Source: Pontibacter akesuensis
GTDB lineage: Bacteria > Bacteroidota > Bacteroidia > Cytophagales > Hymenobacteraceae
Assembly: GCF_001611675.1 (NCBI RefSeq)
Contig: NZ_CP014766.1
Span: 310,001 to 374,000, forward strand
Direction of reading: 5' to 3'
DNA: 64,000 nucleotides
In this document: positions 1 to 8,010 of the stretch, one piece after another
How the letters are laid out: every line of letters starts with the position of its first letter
Position numbering within the stretch: position 1 is the first letter of the stretch
Translations under genes and position numbers: made by a program
Notes under the pieces: generated by a model
What the model saw: the letters and a program-made list of their open reading frames with translations, nothing else
Databases searched by the model: none
What the model was told of the DNA's origin: nothing

Positions 1-65
1 TAAACTTCCCCTCAACACGTAACACCTTCCGCATTCCCCACCCCGTTACGTCACATTTTCTTACT

Positions 66-96
66 TTTGTGTCTTCGCTACCGCTGCATACTTCTG
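66..96 (+). promoter_or_regulatory. Putative Bacteroidota-type promoter for the purine permease
   Basis: TTTG at 66-69, a 19-nt spacer and TACTTCTG at 89-96, which matches the Bacteroidota consensus TAnnTTTG at all but one fixed position. Transcription would begin near 103, about 25 nt before the permease ATG. The spacing is ideal; the single mismatch keeps this tentative. Confidence 0.5.
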
Positions 97-127
97 ATGC
101 ACGTACAACATCCACAACCTGAAACTT

Positions 128-1432
128 ATGGAGTCCTTCTTCCAGCTAAAGCAGAATAATACCAGCGTTAAAACCGAAGTCGTTGCCGGCATCTCTTCTT
201 TTCTGGCCACGGCTTATATCATCGTTGTAAACCCCACTGTACTGAGCCAGGCGGGGATGCCCTTTTCCGGAGTGCTCACTGCCACAGTGCTCGTTTCCTT
301 TTTCAGTAGCCTGATGATGGGCCTCTATGCCCGCAACCCGATTCTGGTGGCTCCGGGCATGGGACTGAATGCCTTCTTTACGTACTCAGCCGTGCTGGGC
401 CTGGGCGTGACATGGCAGGTGGCGCTAGGGGCTGTATTCTGGTCGGGCATTGTGTTTTTGCTGCTCTCTGTTTTGAACGTGCGCACACTGATTGTGCAGG
501 CAATCCCCAAGCAGCTGCGTTATGCCATTGCCGCCGGCATTGGCTTGTTTATATCCCTTATAGGGCTTGCCAACGCCAGGTTCATTGTGGCAAACCCCGC
601 CACCATCATCGGAATAGGCCCCATGACACCGGCGCTGCTTACTTTTCTGGCTGGCCTGCTGCTGACGGCGGTGCTGCTGGTACGAAACGTGAAGGGTGGC
701 ATCTTGCTGGGCATTCTGTTCACCACACTCGCGGCATACCCCATCGGGCGTTGGTGGGGCACTGATCTGGAGCCGCTGATTACGTGGCAGGGTATGTTCT
801 CCGCCCCCGACTTCAGTTTGCTGCTACAGCTCGATTTGGCTAACTCCCTGCAACTAGCGGTTATCCCTGTCATTTTTGCCTTTGTGTTTACCGACATGTT
901 TGACAGCCTCTCCACCTTTGTGGGTTTGGCCGAAGCCGCGAACTTGCTCGATGCCCACGGGGAGCCGCGCCACGTAAAGCGCTCCCTCACCACCGATGCC
1001 GTAGCCACCACACTGGCGGGTTTGGTTGGCTCCAGTCCAGGCACCGCCTATGTGGAGTCGGCAGTGGGGATAGAGGCAGGCGGGCGCACGGGCCTTACAG
1101 CTGTGGTGGGCGGTTTGCTGTTTCTGCCCTTTCTCTTCCTGGCTCCGTTGCTGTCGATGGTGCCCCCTATCGCCACCGCGCCTGCCCTGGTGCTGGTGGG
1201 CGCCTTTATGGTGCGGCCGGTGGTGAAAATCGATTGGTTTCAGTTGGATGATGCCATTCCGGCTTTCCTGGCCATGATACTCATCCCCTTCACCTACTCC
1301 ATTACTCAAGGTATTGTGTGGGGCTTCCTTAGCTGGACGGTGCTAAAGCTTGTGACGGGCAAAAGAAAAGAGATCAGTGCGGGGCTGTGGGTGATCGATC
1401 TGTTTGCCCTCTCGGCCCTATTCCTGCTTTAA
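128..1432 (+). CDS. NCS2-family purine permease (AzgA/PbuG type)
   Basis: A 434-residue multi-spanning inner-membrane protein with the N-terminal signature of the AzgA/PbuG branch of NCS2 permeases: KTEVVAGISSFLATAYI near residue 15, then NPILVAPGMGLNAFF near residue 70, which carries the substrate-contacting glycine-rich loop. A later VFTDMFDSLSTFVG segment and GTAYVESAVGIEAGGRTGL are also typical. Members take up adenine, guanine or hypoxanthine with protons; which base is used here cannot be read from the sequence. Length is normal for the family. The gene appears monocistronic, with a plausible promoter at 66-96 and no obvious strong hairpin after the stop. Confidence 0.9.
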   Translation: MESFFQLKQNNTSVKTEVVAGISSFLATAYIIVVNPTVLSQAGMPFSGVLTATVLVSFFSSLMMGLYARNPILVAPGMGLNAFFTYSAVLGLGVTWQVALGAVFWSGIVFLLLSVLNVRTLIVQAIPKQLRYAIAAGIGLFISLIGLANARFIVANPATIIGIGPMTPALLTFLAGLLLTAVLLVRNVKGGILLGILFTTLAAYPIGRWWGTDLEPLITWQGMFSAPDFSLLLQLDLANSLQLAVIPVIFAFVFTDMFDSLSTFVGLAEAANLLDAHGEPRHVKRSLTTDAVATTLAGLVGSSPGTAYVESAVGIEAGGRTGLTAVVGGLLFLPFLFLAPLLSMVPPIATAPALVLVGAFMVRPVVKIDWFQLDDAIPAFLAMILIPFTYSITQGIVWGFLSWTVLKLVTGKRKEISAGLWVIDLFALSALFLL

Positions 1433-1682
1433 GGGCGGTTACCGTATGGTTGAAGCAGATGCCATCATCACCACTTCTATTAACCCTTACACACTGCAAC
1501 AGCTGTGCGTAACTAAATAATCAGAAAACACCGAACATTATTCAATTGCTTTTACAATATTCACCTTATTGTAAAGTTTACCCTTAGATGGCTCGCGCGC
1601 AATTATGGGATAATTGTTTATCTTTACCTTTAATGGTGTTAAGCCATTGTAGTTTACCCAGTATCAACTTAAACTTTAGCTT

Positions 1683-2348
1683 ATGAAGGCATTCTTTTTC
1701 TCCCTGGCTCTTGTGTGTTCGGTTACGGCTGTTCAGGCACAAGGTACCCCTGCAGAAAAAGCACCTGCATCCAACAAATTAGAAAGGCAATTCGAAAACC
1801 TGAAAAGCAGCTCCAACACCTGGCAGGGCTATAAAGTGGTTAAAATCACCACACTGGAGAACTTCTGGAAAAATGTGCAGCAAACCGTAGCCGAGAAAGA
1901 CAACAAGCTGCAAAACTTCGAAGCGGAGGCCGACAAGAAGCTGGAGGCAGCCCGCGCCGATGTGGCGGCACAGGAAAAAGAGCTGCAGGTAATAAAACAA
2001 AATATGCAGCAGCGTGAGCAGGAGATTCAGCAGAGCATGCACGACATCACCCATATCTCGGTGTTGGGCATTGACCTGCCAAAGCAGTTTTACGTGCTCC
2101 TGACCGGCGGTATCATTGCAGCCCTGCTGATTGCTCTCGGGGTGATGGCGGTGCAGCACAAGAGCAGCAAGAGTGTTGCCCTGGAGAAGCGAAAGGCCTA
2201 CGATGAAATAGAAACAGAGCTGAACGAGCACAAGAAGAATGCACGCGAGCGCGAGCTGAAAGTAAAGCGCGACCTGCAGACAGAACTGAACCGCGTGGAG
2301 GAGCTAAAGCAGCAGATTGCCCTCCTGAAGAAGCACCCGCAGTTGTAG
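1683..2348 (+). CDS. Coiled-coil single-pass membrane protein, function unknown
   Basis: 221 residues. A cleavable-looking signal peptide (MKAFFFSLALVCSVTAVQAQ) leads into a charged Glu/Lys/Gln-rich helix at about residues 60-130 with coiled-coil character, then one hydrophobic segment around 139-161 (FYVLLTGGIIAALLIALGV), then a second charged helix to the C terminus. I do not recognise a named family. The layout suggests a periplasmic coiled coil anchored in the inner membrane with a cytoplasmic coiled coil, perhaps a scaffold; that is inference. It stands alone between a permease and a repeat element and is closed by a strong terminator. Confidence 0.8.
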   Translation: MKAFFFSLALVCSVTAVQAQGTPAEKAPASNKLERQFENLKSSSNTWQGYKVVKITTLENFWKNVQQTVAEKDNKLQNFEAEADKKLEAARADVAAQEKELQVIKQNMQQREQEIQQSMHDITHISVLGIDLPKQFYVLLTGGIIAALLIALGVMAVQHKSSKSVALEKRKAYDEIETELNEHKKNARERELKVKRDLQTELNRVEELKQQIALLKKHPQL

Positions 2349-2372
2349 TTTATACTTCAGCCGGCAACATAC

Positions 2373-2411
2373 AAAAGCCCCGCCATACTTCGTAAGGCGG
2401 GGCTTTTGCTT
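2373..2411 (+). terminator. Rho-independent terminator after the coiled-coil protein
   Basis: A 12-bp perfect stem: AAAAGCCCCGCC at 2373-2384 pairs with 2396-2407, around an 11-nt loop, followed by GCTTTT. It begins 24 nt after the upstream stop codon. The A-rich 5' side could also make it work on the other strand. Confidence 0.9.
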
Positions 2412-2470
2412 TTGGTATACTTTGAGAATTAACCTTTGGCTCGCGATTTTTAGCTTATTACTATAGCCCT

Positions 2471-2976
2471 GGCGCAAGCGTCCGCTTGTGCCGACGTGCA
2501 CTACTATTACAGCCAGGTCACTGGCGGTGATCAGAGTTTCTGATGCTTCGAAACCCACCCCTGCCCATCCAGGGGAACTATCAGCAAGTGCACCTACACC
2601 CCTATAGTCCCCTCAAGAGGACAGTTCTGCTTGTTGTATAGCAAAGGCGGTGGCTAATTGAACTGATTCCAGTCCTTGGGTTGAGCGCCTTGTGCATGTT
2701 GCGGTGCCCGATAGGGCAGCCCGCAGCGGAGCGAATAGGGGGCCCCTACCCCCGTAGCAGCTTCAGGCACACAGCGCGATGCCCGAGGACGGGGCCCCGC
2801 TCATATAGGGCCCCTTCCCCAGCCGTGAGCGCTCCAAAGCATGAATTGCAACAGTGGGTGTTTGGGAACTGGAGGATGAACTATCGCTAGAAATTATAGC
2901 TTGGCTGAAGTTGCGACAAGTAGCGGCTATGCAAGTATGGGTAAAGCAGACAACGGCACAAGCGGACGCTTACGCC
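2471..2976. repeat. 506-bp non-coding element with 23-bp terminal inverted repeats
   Basis: The ends are inverted copies: 2471-2493 reads GGCGCAAGCGTCCGCTTGTG followed by CCG, and 2954-2976 is its reverse complement with one mismatch in 23. Each end also contains the palindrome CAAGCG-TC-CGCTTG. The interior carries a C-run/G-run palindrome (2596-2625) and a GC-rich block rich in short palindromes (about 2670-2850). It encodes no convincing protein. A diverged copy in opposite orientation lies at 62901-63266 and shares AAGGCGCTCAACCCAAGGAC and GTCCTCGGGCATCGCGCTG with it. The architecture is that of a miniature inverted-repeat element; no clear target duplication is visible at its edges. Confidence 0.8.
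2596..2625 (-). repeat. C-run/G-run palindromic repeat (CCCCT...AGGGG family), nested copy
   Basis: Read on the minus strand this is ACTGTCCTCTTGAGGGGACT followed by ATAGGGGTGT. It matches both arms at 10413-10443 and 10498-10528 with few changes. It sits inside the inverted-repeat element, and the diverged copy of that element has a related block at 63211-63243. Confidence 0.75.
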
Positions 2977-3005
2977 ATAAATCAAAACTAATATTATTTG
3001 ATACG

Positions 3006-3422
3006 CTACTGTACATTCAGCTTCTTTTCGCTAAAGTAAGCCTCTAGCTCAGTAGTGGCATGTTCGGTGTTTGTAACGCGCCTTTTCTTGCCACCTTCCA
3101 GAATAAAATCCACAAACTTTCTTCCGAACCTGTCCTTTAACTTCACAAATTTGATCTCAGAAAGCAACAATTCACTTTTTGAAGTTCGGAACAAATAAAG
3201 TATAAGCAGTACAAAGTGAGCGCAGCCTATTAGCAAACCAGACCACAGCAGGAACTCCTCACCCGATTTCATGTAACGCAACACCGACAAAACTCCAAAA
3301 GCTGTCCATATGGCAGAGGAAACCATAGCCATCCGAATTTCTTTCCTGGCGTTGTCTCTAATCAGGATCCTGTCTTCCTCCAACAGTATTTCTCCTTTCG
3401 CAATGGTTAAAGTAGTTGTCAT
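3006..3422 (-). CDS. Two-helix membrane protein with PH-like halves, unknown function
   Basis: 138 residues. A short soluble N terminus (EEDRILIRDNARKEIR) precedes two hydrophobic segments at about 32-50 and 58-78. The C-terminal part (SEIKFVKLKDRFGRKFVDFI, then KKRRVTN) has the strand pattern of membrane-associated bacterial PH-like domains in which the helices interrupt the fold. That assignment is tentative. The gene lies 62 nt downstream of the RDD gene on the same strand, so it is probably its operon partner. Its other side is the inverted-repeat element. Confidence 0.65.
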   Translation of the reverse strand: MTTTLTIAKGEILLEEDRILIRDNARKEIRMAMVSSAIWTAFGVLSVLRYMKSGEEFLLWSGLLIGCAHFVLLILYLFRTSKSELLLSEIKFVKLKDRFGRKFVDFILEGGKKRRVTNTEHATTELEAYFSEKKLNVQ

Positions 3423-3484
3423 AACCTGTTTGGCAGTTGGTGCTTTTTAGCCTCACATGATTTTAAGAAGATTTTATACTTGGC

Positions 3485-4201
3485 TTAAGCTACTACGTCG
3501 CCTTGCGTATAGTGATGATAGTCTTTTACAACGGTGTTCAGAAATTCCCAATCCGACAGGTCAGTCCGGATGCCAGTAGTTTCCTTTACGCGCTCGGCGA
3601 TTTTCTCCAGCAGCTCATAATTGCCGTGCTGCTGTGCTTTGTACAGCAGCTGCCTCGTCAGCGCCACATCCTTGTCTGTTAGCAGGTTAACTTCCGGGAA
3701 TTTTATTTGATAGCCTTCCTCGGTGCTCACCATAATGCGGTCTTTCCGGCGCACCGCCTGCTTCCGGATTACGCAGGTGCCTGCCGCCATATCGCCGAGG
3801 CGCTGGCCCTTGTCGCTGGCTGCAATCGTAACAACGGCTATCAATCCGCTCGATATGGATATATCCACCAAACGGAACAACCAGCGCAGCAGGTAGTCCC
3901 CGATAGATGCGGACTCGCCTGTCACTTTGATCACTTTAATGTCGCGTGCTTTCTTGCCCACGCTCTGGCCGTTCAGGAAAATCTCGCATAGCGGGTGGTA
4001 GAACAGCAGGGGCACCATCATCACGATGATGTAGATCGGGCCCTGGTCGAAACCGATGGAAAACTGCAGCACAGCCACCAGCATCATCCATACAAAAAAC
4101 ACCACGCAGTCTATCAGATAAGCGATTATCCGGTCGCCCACACTGGCCATGGCATACTCCACCTCCACATTTTGGGTGGTTCGTACTTTAATGGTTTTCA
4201 T
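3485..4201 (-). CDS. RDD family membrane protein
   Basis: 238 residues. The RDD domain occupies the N-terminal two thirds: GDRIIAYLIDCVVF near residue 22 supplies the Arg and Asp that name the family, and GQSVGKKARDIKVI near 80 is the typical inter-helix motif. Three hydrophobic segments follow the usual RDD layout. The C-terminal 70 residues are soluble and hydrophilic and fit no family I recognise. It is transcribed divergently from the SpoIIM / DUF4129 / MoxR / DUF58 operon, a pairing seen widely in Bacteroidota, which suggests a shared envelope role. Some RDD proteins transport ions, but nothing here shows that directly. Confidence 0.88.
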   Translation of the reverse strand: MKTIKVRTTQNVEVEYAMASVGDRIIAYLIDCVVFFVWMMLVAVLQFSIGFDQGPIYIIVMMVPLLFYHPLCEIFLNGQSVGKKARDIKVIKVTGESASIGDYLLRWLFRLVDISISSGLIAVVTIAASDKGQRLGDMAAGTCVIRKQAVRRKDRIMVSTEEGYQIKFPEVNLLTDKDVALTRQLLYKAQQHGNYELLEKIAERVKETTGIRTDLSDWEFLNTVVKDYHHYTQGDVVA

Positions 4202-4224
4202 CGGGAAATAAGTTTGCTTTTATG

Positions 4225-4255
4225 TTTTATACATCACAAGATAACTATATATTTG
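4225..4255 (+). promoter_or_regulatory. Putative promoter for the SpoIIM-MoxR operon
   Basis: TATATTTG at 4248-4255 is a full match to the Bacteroidota -7 element TAnnTTTG. A weak -33 box, TTTT at 4225-4228, lies 19 nt upstream. The predicted start near 4262 leaves a 16-nt leader before the GTG at 4278. Confidence 0.45.
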
Positions 4256-4277
4256 GTAGCGTTAAAATATAATTACC

Positions 4278-5258
4278 GTGCGTGAAGCTGCCTTTATCCG
4301 GAAAAACAAACTTAAGTGGAAGTCCTACGAAACACAGCAACCAACCGGCCCCGACGAACTGGCCGAGCGGTTTATTTCGTTGACGGACGACCTGGCGTAC
4401 GCCCGCACGTTTTACCCGGATTCAGACACCACCGCCTACCTGAACACGCTGGCCGGCAACTCGCACCAGGCGATCTACAAAAATAAGAAAGAGAAGCAAA
4501 ACCGCTTTGTCACCTTCTGGAGGTATGAGTTGCCATACCTGTTCCGGCAGCACCACCGGCAGCTCCTCTACGCGTTCCTGGTCTTTGCGCTGGCCTGTGG
4601 CATTGGCGCGCTTTCCGCGGCCCTCGACGATACCTTTGTGCGCCTGATACTGGGCGACTCTTATGTGAACAGAACCCTGGAGAACATTCGCAATGGTGAC
4701 CCGATGGCGGTGTACAAAGACATGGACGAGGCCGAGATGTTTCTTTTCATTACGTTCAACAACATCCGCGTCTCCTTTCTGGCCTTCGTGATGGGCGTGT
4801 TCTTCTCCGTTGGCACGGGCTGGATATTGTTTCAGAACGGGGTGATGCTCGGGGCTTTCCAGTACTTTTTCTACAAGCAGGGGCTGCTGCTCACGTCGGT
4901 GCTCACCATCTGGATACATGGCACACTGGAAATTTCGGCTATCGTGATTGCCGGGTGCGCCGGTTTTGTGATGGGCAACAGCCTGCTTTTCCCCAAAACC
5001 TACTCCCGGCTGCACTCCTTTAAAACCGGAGCCCGGCAAGGGCTGAAGATTGTGGTGGGGCTGGTGCCGATCTTTATCACCGCGGGCTTTCTGGAAGGCT
5101 TCGTGACCCGCCACACCGAAATGCCCCTGGCCCTTAGCTTGTTTATCATCCTTTCCTCTGCCGCATTTATAGGTTACTACTTCATCATCTATCCACGTTT
5201 ACTGCACACAAAAAATGTTAATGACAAGCGAAAAGATCAACCTACGGGAAGAGCGTAA
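4278..5258 (+). CDS. SpoIIM/DUF95 family membrane protein (GTG start)
   Basis: 326 residues, first gene of a six-gene operon. The N-terminal MREAAFIRKNKLKWKSYE is the conserved opening of Bacteroidota SpoIIM-like proteins and fixes the GTG start. A soluble N-terminal region of about 105 residues with YLNTLAGNSHQAIYKNKK is followed by about six membrane segments, including NNIRVSFLAFVMGVFFSVGTGW and HGTLEISAIVIAGCAGFVMG, both characteristic. SpoIIM in Bacillus is part of the DMP peptidoglycan hydrolase complex; outside sporulators the role is unknown. It overlaps the next gene by 44 nt. Confidence 0.88.
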   Translation: MREAAFIRKNKLKWKSYETQQPTGPDELAERFISLTDDLAYARTFYPDSDTTAYLNTLAGNSHQAIYKNKKEKQNRFVTFWRYELPYLFRQHHRQLLYAFLVFALACGIGALSAALDDTFVRLILGDSYVNRTLENIRNGDPMAVYKDMDEAEMFLFITFNNIRVSFLAFVMGVFFSVGTGWILFQNGVMLGAFQYFFYKQGLLLTSVLTIWIHGTLEISAIVIAGCAGFVMGNSLLFPKTYSRLHSFKTGARQGLKIVVGLVPIFITAGFLEGFVTRHTEMPLALSLFIILSSAAFIGYYFIIYPRLLHTKNVNDKRKDQPTGRA

Positions 5259-6105
5259 CTTCGGCGAGAAGCTGAATGCCACCTTCCGTTTTATCCGCCA
5301 GAATTTTAAACCGCTGTTACGGGCCCTGCTGCTGTATGCACTGCCGGTAGCGCTGCTGGCTGGCATTTTCTCTGGCTTGCACCAGGCCCGTCTGTTTCGC
5401 AGTTTATCGGGTGGCGATGTGTATGAAACGGTGGGTGAATATGGAGTAGCACAGCAATTAACATCCGTTAACTACCTGCTTACCCTGTTCTTCTCTATGG
5501 TGAGCGTGCTGATGGTATACCTGGTGGTGTATTCCTACATGGTCGCATACCAGGATACGGAGGATGAGGTACAGCCATCGGCGGTGTGGGAACACATCAA
5601 AGCCAACGCCCTGAAAGTAATCTACAGCGGCATCGCGCTGGGTGTGGTAATTATTCTTAGCGTTTTCCTGCTTGGTTTTGGCATTTACCTGGGCGTGGTG
5701 CTCTGCCTTTTTGTGGTGGTGATGGTGCGCGAGGAACTGGGACTGATTGATACCATTGAGCGCTGCTTTTACCTGATCAAGCGCAACTGGTGGGCCACGT
5801 TTGGGTTGATCTTCATTGTAAGTATGATTCAGGGCATGATCAGTTGGCTGGCTGCCTTGCCTTTGGGTGCTGTAATGGTGATGAAAATGCTGCAGGTACC
5901 GGGCATGGAAAGCGAATTCCTGCTGATCGCCTCCAACACACTGACCACACTGCTGACCACCCTCACCTACTGCATATCTGCCGTGGCTGTAGGATTCCAG
6001 TATTACAACCTGGTGGAGCAGAAGGACGGTATCGGTCTGTTGGAGAAAGCTGAGATGATCGGCCGCCACGATGCGAACAATAGCGCGAATGAGGGCGATT
6101 TTTAG
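5215..6105 (+). CDS. Multi-pass membrane protein of the MoxR-DUF58 operon
   Basis: 296 residues with about six hydrophobic segments (near 38-58, 80-105, 130-165, 190-215 and 235-260 by eye). The ending HDANNSANEGDF is hydrophilic. The repeated long hydrophobic blocks and the VREELGLIDTIERCFYLIKRNWW segment resemble membrane domains of the glycerophosphodiester-phosphodiesterase-associated type, but I cannot name a family with confidence. The start could be either of two Met codons 6 nt apart (5215 or 5221). Its start overlaps SpoIIM and its end overlaps the DUF4129 gene, indicating translational coupling. Confidence 0.75.
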   Translation: MLMTSEKINLREERNFGEKLNATFRFIRQNFKPLLRALLLYALPVALLAGIFSGLHQARLFRSLSGGDVYETVGEYGVAQQLTSVNYLLTLFFSMVSVLMVYLVVYSYMVAYQDTEDEVQPSAVWEHIKANALKVIYSGIALGVVIILSVFLLGFGIYLGVVLCLFVVVMVREELGLIDTIERCFYLIKRNWWATFGLIFIVSMIQGMISWLAALPLGAVMVMKMLQVPGMESEFLLIASNTLTTLLTTLTYCISAVAVGFQYYNLVEQKDGIGLLEKAEMIGRHDANNSANEGDF

Positions 6106-6823
6106 GCATACCTATACTTTTATACTTATCTGCCTGCTGCTATGCACGGGCACGGCAACGCGTGCCCATGCCACCGATAGCATTCCGGCCGCCACAGCGC
6201 CCGTGCAGGTGCGAAGCTTCGACGATGACAAGCTGGAAGAGATGCGCGCTTCCGAGGACTTTCAGTATTACGAGGAGGTAAAAACGGGGGAGACATTCCT
6301 GGAGCGCCTCTGGTACCGCATCATCAATTGGCTGCGGGAGGTGTTTTACAAGGGCCGGGCAAGTGGCGCTTGGGAGTATCTTATCTATGCGCTCATAACC
6401 GCAGCCATTGTTTACATCGTTATTAAAATGCAGGATGTGGATGTGAGCGGCCTGTTCGGGAAAAAGGCGCCCGTCACTGACGTGCCCTTCGAAGTGCTGG
6501 AGGAGAACATCCATGAACTGAACCTGCAAGCGCTGCTGGAGGAGGCGGTGACGCAGCGCGATTTCCGAAAAGCCATACGCCTGCACTACCTCCAGAGCCT
6601 GAAGCTGCTTACCGACCGTGGCCTGATTGACTGGAGCCCAAGCAAAACCAACCGCAGCTACATCTCCGAAATCAACCAGACGGACATACGACGGGAGTTT
6701 GAGCTGCTCACCAGCATGTTTGAGTATGTGTGGTATGGCGGCGCTGCGCTGGGCGATGAGCTTTTTTCGGCAGCCCGTGCGGAATTCGAGCAGTTTAACC
6801 AGCATTTAAAGGAGCGCGTATGA
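6071..6823 (+). CDS. DUF4129 domain-containing membrane protein
   Basis: 250 residues. A signal-like hydrophobic N terminus (about 12-35) precedes a periplasmic stretch, one membrane helix near 98-118 (GAWEYLIYALITAAIVYIVI) and a C-terminal DUF4129 domain at about 150-245, recognisable from AVTQRDFRKAIRLHYLQSLK, LIDWSPSKTNRSYISEI and SMFEYVWYGG. DUF4129 also forms the C terminus of bacterial transglutaminase TgpA and habitually accompanies MoxR and DUF58. A second Met at 6089 is an alternative start. The gene overlaps both neighbours, by 35 nt upstream and 4 nt (ATGA) downstream. Confidence 0.88.
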   Translation: MRTIARMRAIFRHTYTFILICLLLCTGTATRAHATDSIPAATAPVQVRSFDDDKLEEMRASEDFQYYEEVKTGETFLERLWYRIINWLREVFYKGRASGAWEYLIYALITAAIVYIVIKMQDVDVSGLFGKKAPVTDVPFEVLEENIHELNLQALLEEAVTQRDFRKAIRLHYLQSLKLLTDRGLIDWSPSKTNRSYISEINQTDIRREFELLTSMFEYVWYGGAALGDELFSAARAEFEQFNQHLKERV

Positions 6824-8007
6824 CGGCCTACCGCAAGTATATCGCCCTGATCCTGCTGCTTTTCGTGGCGTTGGTGCTGCTGGACTACTTCCGCCCCAAG
6901 CCGGTGGACTGGTCAGAAACCTATACGCGCGAGGACAAGATTCCCTATGGCACCTATGCGCTGTATGAGGTATTGCCTGGCATTTTTAAGAATGAGCCGG
7001 TGGTTTCGGTGCGGGAGCCTATTTACAACCAACTGGAGGATTCGACGCTGGAGGGCAATCATATTTTCATCAACAAAGCCTTTGAAGCGGACAGCCTGGA
7101 TGTAAACCTCCTGCTGGACTTTGTAAGCCGCGGAAACCAGGTGTTCATTGCCGGCGAGCGCTTCTCCTCTTTCCTGGCTGATACCCTGCATTTCGATACC
7201 GCGATACTGCAGTCCACTAACCCCGACTCCACCGCCCTGGTTTTTACAAGCCAGCCGCAGGCCAGGAAGTATACATACCCGCCGAATGAAAACAGCTGGT
7301 TTATAGAAGTGGAAGAGCAGGCGGGCCATGTGGCCCTGGGTCGGAATAAGGCGGGCCAGCTTAACTTTATGAAAGTACCGTTTGGCAAAGGCACCTTCTA
7401 CATTAGCTCCGCCCCGCTTGCCTTTACCAACTATAGCCTGCTTACCATGCAGCAAAGCACGTATGCCGCCACGGCCCTCTCCCACCTGCCGGTGCAGCCC
7501 GTATACTGGGACGAGTACCAGAAGCAGGGACGGCCGGATGATCAATCGATATTCAGGGTGCTGATGCGGTACCAGGCGCTGAAATGGGCCTACTATGTGG
7601 GGCTGGCGGCGCTGGTGCTTTTCCTGCTCTTCAAGAGCAAGCGCACGCAGCGCGTTATCCCAGTACTGGAGCCGCCGCGCAATGCCACCCTTGATTTCGT
7701 GCGCGTGATCGGCAACCTATACTTCAACACGGGCAACCACAAGAACATCGCCGAAAAAAACATCACCTACTTTCTGGAGTACCTGCGCCTGCACTACCAT
7801 GTTTCCACCACCTCCTTGGACAGCGAAATGCAGGAGCGCGTGGTGGCGAAATCCGGTGCCGATGCAACGCAGGTGAATGAAATCTTCCGCCTGATTCACA
7901 GTATCAGGCAAAGCAAAGCCATCAGCGACCAGACGCTGCTGCAACTCAACGATTACCTCGAAGACTTTTACAGACAAACATCCACAAGGCCGCGTGCCCA
8001 AGTATAA
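6820..8007 (+). CDS. DUF4350 domain-containing membrane protein
   Basis: 395 residues. An N-terminal helix (residues 6-22) is followed by DYFRPKPVDWSETYTREDKIPYGTYALYEVLP, the start of the DUF4350 region, which has a class I glutamine amidotransferase-like Rossmann fold at about 40-240. A second helix near 255-272 precedes a cytoplasmic helical tail. Its function is unknown. The protein is nearly always encoded between DUF4129 and MoxR, as here, and probably works with them at the membrane. Its start overlaps the DUF4129 stop by 4 nt and its stop is 3 nt before the MoxR ATG. Confidence 0.87.
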   Translation: MTAYRKYIALILLLFVALVLLDYFRPKPVDWSETYTREDKIPYGTYALYEVLPGIFKNEPVVSVREPIYNQLEDSTLEGNHIFINKAFEADSLDVNLLLDFVSRGNQVFIAGERFSSFLADTLHFDTAILQSTNPDSTALVFTSQPQARKYTYPPNENSWFIEVEEQAGHVALGRNKAGQLNFMKVPFGKGTFYISSAPLAFTNYSLLTMQQSTYAATALSHLPVQPVYWDEYQKQGRPDDQSIFRVLMRYQALKWAYYVGLAALVLFLLFKSKRTQRVIPVLEPPRNATLDFVRVIGNLYFNTGNHKNIAEKNITYFLEYLRLHYHVSTTSLDSEMQERVVAKSGADATQVNEIFRLIHSIRQSKAISDQTLLQLNDYLEDFYRQTSTRPRAQV

Positions 8008-8010
8008 ATT

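Noticed and set aside
2681..2890. A 69-codon open frame inside the inverted-repeat element, with a related frame at 62933-63145 in the second copy
   Set aside because: Only a short stretch (ARCPRT) is shared, the frames diverge at once, composition is Arg/Pro/Ser-rich as expected of GC-rich DNA, and the two frames begin and end at different places in the element.
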